Origin: an uncultured Ignavibacteriota bacterium
Lineage (GTDB): Bacteria; Bacteroidota; Ignavibacteria; UBA10030; UBA8401
DNA length: 64,000 bases
Reading direction: 5' to 3'
Assembly (NCBI GenBank): GCA_903861125.1
Contig: CAIOTF010000011.1
Location: 1 to 64,000, forward strand
Shown here: in pieces, positions 62,401 to 64,000 of the stretch
Position numbering within the stretch: the stretch's first letter is position 1
How the letters are laid out: every line of letters starts with the position of its first letter
The notes under the pieces: generated by a model
The model's database searches: none
What the model saw: only the letters and a program-made list of their open reading frames with translations
What the model was told of the DNA's origin: nothing
Program-made: the position numbers and the translations under genes

Positions 62401-62583
62401 TTTGTCCATAATTCCAATGCCCCGTTCAGCAGCAGAATGTGTTTTCAAGAAACGGCTGATCTGTTCAGGCGTGATGTCCTTATGGCAATTACTGCAATTT
62501 TGCTTTTGCGCTTGCAGTTGCGGATAGAACTGGAGCGAAAGTATCACGGCAAACAAAAAGCATCTTATCATAAATTTAGTCAT
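59455..62583 (-). CDS. Large T9SS cargo protein with N-terminal CxxCH motif and C-terminal sorting domain
   Basis: About 1042 residues from ATG 62583, preceded by GGAGAA 6 nt upstream. The signal peptide ends near AQA, then a haem c motif CSNCH lies at residues 30-34 of the mature N terminus. A long unassigned region with Asn/Asp-rich stretches and a probable fibronectin-III-like domain (VTATPGDKQVRLTWD ... YKIYRSDD) follows. The C terminus is a type A T9SS sorting domain: VVPDPYVVSNVWETN, TVAGDRVAQI, GNTGYEFWDMRTSNDQYIA and LPDGQKQVGKFLVIK. It should be exported across the outer membrane by T9SS and anchored or released. Function unknown. It ends 27 nt from the PorV gene. Confidence 0.8.
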   Translation of the reverse strand: MTKFMIRCFLFAVILSLQFYPQLQAQKQNCSNCHKDITPEQISRFLKTHSAAERGIGIMDKGQVANYLGNYGVLSNYHEYFNNAIHWPTTANASTQYSFGLGLVVAVKGNVITSVISGPSERVDWSPKAGSRGKIFSGDVIAPPPDETPFLAASDNPETWPQGYFSNTGSWISTPGKRHWPGHNRIEIDKSSANYGKEVPGEFASDRDIYSIFNDNDNSNAKGKVGIEVEQTAYTYGRPYAEDMLYWDYTIHNKSGHQLDSVYVGYIAIFRPDYDNRDLVNIVDSDPTDANNNGDFVYVWDANNTKDGAWAGDASPLGIIGLNVLETPKNMGVTDFHFFSRDIAPKVDEEMWPIISSNPNDPNITNVKAVFHGLNRRMDMTHPDSLKKYYSDGDKVGANINFFIMTGPFSLQADSSVKSSVAIIMGNSGTVPDKPDTSDLMKNLRVARQMYQRKFQGSGAPPTPKVTATPGDKQVRLTWDAEAENSKDVLTGKENFEGYKIYRSDDLGVTWGTPTTDAFGNIVGYKPIKIYDLIDGIKGPDPVFNQLLGDDTGIKHSFVDDHLINGVEYWYCVTSFTKGNQKTDSLEQSYQSALGHSTMQSNTVSVVPGVQAQNYIPPKYSPQVNIEGALNANGGVSQGLVKVDIVKPELITGDNYVITFVDSAKKVVGNVTSYELGFNLYRVSSVKHDTTLLLYRHLFTDISGDNLPIVDGFRLTVQNSPSGVETIGWTKVKGDTCNFDWRTSQLPKFKNAKDAIPETIFTIDDYRITVDTTAAGGVSATWYDEFANKIQDSLQHLPLKIDVVTDPSNPIDVGKYTWLHEFAVKADWESYRKFYYSPLGWDIVPGGKGYTAGSSGYYEKYIDVLDLERMQIDPIKHDTTYTGLYLFTNNVPDTSYDADGNKVIRKAIAPSHGDQFTIKTYKPFRKEIWYEFSTKKVDYASYQNVDLKKIRVVPDPYVVSNVWETNQFGKKLMFTHLPNSCAITVFTVAGDRVAQINHNGNTGYEFWDMRTSNDQYIAYGLYIYVVSLPDGQKQVGKFLVIK

Positions 62584-62597
62584 ATACATTTCTCCGG

Positions 62598-64000
62598 TTA
62601 CCAAATTAATTGTACCCCTGCCGTTATCACTCTTGGAGGACCCACGTAGCTTGGATTATGATCTGCATCCGGTGATGAACCGACGAGTCCTGAAAGCCCC
62701 GTATCGAAGGGCTTACCCGTACGAGAATTTACATAACGAACATTTTGCGTATTCAGTACATTTGCGATCTCCATAAAGAGAGAAGCAGCGATATCCGAAA
62801 TCCATATTTTTTTGATCATGCGAAGACCCACCGTTGTTGTCCATGGTTTCCGCGCCGAGTTTACATCGATACGAACCGTCGGATCGACATACGGAGTATA
62901 AGGAAGACCGCTTCCTGCCTGTGCCAGGACATTAAGATTAAAATCGGATAACGGTTTTATGCCGGCAATTTCCGGACCCTGTTCTTTCGGAATATTCAAA
63001 TTAAGATTTATGGCAAAATCATGACGCTGGTCAAAATCCAAATAATATTCCTGGTGGGGAATTTCTTCTTTCGATGACGCGCTGATGAATCCGCCGAGTG
63101 GTTGGGAATTATTCCCCTTGGCCACGCTCAGTGTATAATCAATGGATCCTGAAATATAATCGCTGTAACGTTTTTGAAGTGTTACATCGATGCCCTTGAC
63201 TCCGGCATAATCTGAATTGTAGAAGACGACATAATCCTGCGATAAATAACTCACTTGAAGTGTCGAAAGAAGATCAGTGATATCCTTATACCATGCGGAA
63301 ACATCCAAACTCCAGTTTTCACTCAGTTTGTTTTTCACTCCTATTTCGTACGCCACTGTTTTTTGAGCCTTCACGCCGGGGTTGCCGACAAGAGGCATTG
63401 ATGTGCTTAAATCCTTGTTGTGATTATAATAGAGGGAATTGAAATCCGGATTTTGGAAGAAGTGCCCGTACGAGAAATGAAGCACAGCCTGATCGGTAAT
63501 AGGATGCGCCAATCCGATACGCGGACTCAATTGCGTTTTCGCAGTAACTTTTTCTTCTTGAGCCGGAATCCAATTATTGGCGGCATCAAAATAACCGAAC
63601 CTGCGTATATTCGGCCACATTGTGGCTTTGGGATCCACATAATCATACCGCAAGCCGAGATTAATGATGATATAATCGTATTCAATTTTATCCTGCACAT
63701 ACGCAGCACCTTCCAATGGTGACCGGTCATAGATATCTTTATATTGGGCACCGGAAGGCCAGGGCTGCGATTCTTCGTGCACCTGAATTCGATAACTTTT
63801 TACTTCAACACCGCTCTTCATCTGATTGTGCTGGTTTGCCTGCCAGGTTCCATCAATTTTCCCGCTCGTTGTAGCTGTATGGTCATCCGAATATTGAGCA
63901 TCGTCTCCACTGACATAAAAATAGACCGTTGAACCTGTTTGTCCGCGCACATAATCCTGCGGCTGTTTATTTCCAACCTGAACTTTCATAGCATTTTCAA
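62598..64000 (-). CDS. TonB-dependent receptor, C-terminal beta-barrel part (5' end outside window)
   Basis: At least 467 codons are open to the window end. They encode a long run of amphipathic, aromatic-rich strands (YDYVDPKATMWPNIRRFGYF, LRYDYVDPKATM, IDYTLSVAKG), extracellular Asn/Asp-rich loops, and a terminal strand with an aromatic end (GPPRVITAGVQLIW). This is the barrel half of a TonB-dependent outer-membrane receptor. The plug and signal peptide lie beyond base 64000. It is 14 nt upstream of the T9SS cargo gene, so they are likely co-transcribed. The substrate is unknown. Confidence 0.85.
   Translation of the reverse strand, partial: ENAMKVQVGNKQPQDYVRGQTGSTVYFYVSGDDAQYSDDHTATTSGKIDGTWQANQHNQMKSGVEVKSYRIQVHEESQPWPSGAQYKDIYDRSPLEGAAYVQDKIEYDYIIINLGLRYDYVDPKATMWPNIRRFGYFDAANNWIPAQEEKVTAKTQLSPRIGLAHPITDQAVLHFSYGHFFQNPDFNSLYYNHNKDLSTSMPLVGNPGVKAQKTVAYEIGVKNKLSENWSLDVSAWYKDITDLLSTLQVSYLSQDYVVFYNSDYAGVKGIDVTLQKRYSDYISGSIDYTLSVAKGNNSQPLGGFISASSKEEIPHQEYYLDFDQRHDFAINLNLNIPKEQGPEIAGIKPLSDFNLNVLAQAGSGLPYTPYVDPTVRIDVNSARKPWTTTVGLRMIKKIWISDIAASLFMEIANVLNTQNVRYVNSRTGKPFDTGLSGLVGSSPDADHNPSYVGPPRVITAGVQLIW

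Noticed and set aside
1-64000. Mobile elements, CRISPR arrays, prophage or att sites
   Set aside because: No transposase, integrase, array-like regularly spaced repeats or phage genes were found, and gene order is that of an ordinary chromosome.

Overview
The window (about 45% GC by eye) looks like a chromosomal segment of a non-phototrophic member of the Bacteroidota/Chlorobi-Ignavibacteria (FCB) group. Supporting signs are a PorV-like outer-membrane protein beside a secreted protein ending in a type IX secretion (T9SS) sorting domain, a TonB-dependent receptor, lipoproteins, a Bacteroidota-type fused alpha/beta E1 dehydrogenase, a small Hc1-like protein, and the order rplM-rpsI-rpsB-tsf-pyrH-frr. 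The species is not determined. I see no rRNA, CRISPR array, insertion sequence or prophage.

Layout. 1-178: 3' end of a Ser-type tRNA, tRNA-Pro(CGG) and a terminator. 225-3529 (+): tightly packed OmpA-type lipoprotein, lipoprotein alpha/beta hydrolase and APC permease. 3563-11505: Sel1-repeat protein, ABC exporter, endonuclease III, DMT transporter and DNA polymerase I. 11569-17504 (-): LiaF-like and PspC membrane proteins, 5-formyl-THF cyclo-ligase, and the translation cluster rplM-rpsI / rpsB-tsf-pyrH-frr with internal hairpins.

17669-27227: a complete reductive pyrimidine degradation locus. It encodes the PreT and PreA subunits of dihydropyrimidine dehydrogenase, dihydropyrimidinase, beta-ureidopropionase and a class III omega-amino acid aminotransferase. 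These five genes follow a good sigma70-type promoter and end at a hairpin terminator. An NCS1 nucleobase permease and a CoA-acylating (methyl)malonate-semialdehyde dehydrogenase adjoin. Together they would turn uracil or thymine into acetyl-CoA or propionyl-CoA.

27399-39691 (-): a ten-gene, 12-kb run for 2-oxoacid oxidation and lipoylation, in transcription order lpd, lipB, fused E1, split E1 alpha and beta, two-lipoyl E2, lipA, pdhA, pdhB, pdhC. Three E1 enzymes and two E2 cores share one E3 and both lipoylation enzymes. A terminator-like hairpin lies in the lpd leader.

39913-44437: a zinc-ribbon protein with a C-terminal segment resembling the UvrD/PcrA Tudor-like domain, rpsU with a TTG start, a secreted-type M19 dipeptidase, an ECF sigma factor with an unusual membrane anti-sigma partner, and an Hc1-like protein. 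44521-49702: an SDR / SRPBCC / degenerate CPBP cluster, then fur-feoA-feoB with a small Cys-containing membrane protein, apparently an iron-responsive ferrous-iron uptake operon. 49779-64000 (-): an envelope and extracellular region with an outer-membrane protein, a TolB-like beta-propeller, a giant M1-M28-PDZ peptidase, an M16 peptidase, the PorV-like protein, the T9SS cargo with an N-terminal CxxCH motif, and the C-terminal part of a TonB-dependent receptor cut by the window edge. The overall picture is a heterotroph that takes up peptides, amino acids and nucleobases and oxidises them to acyl-CoAs.
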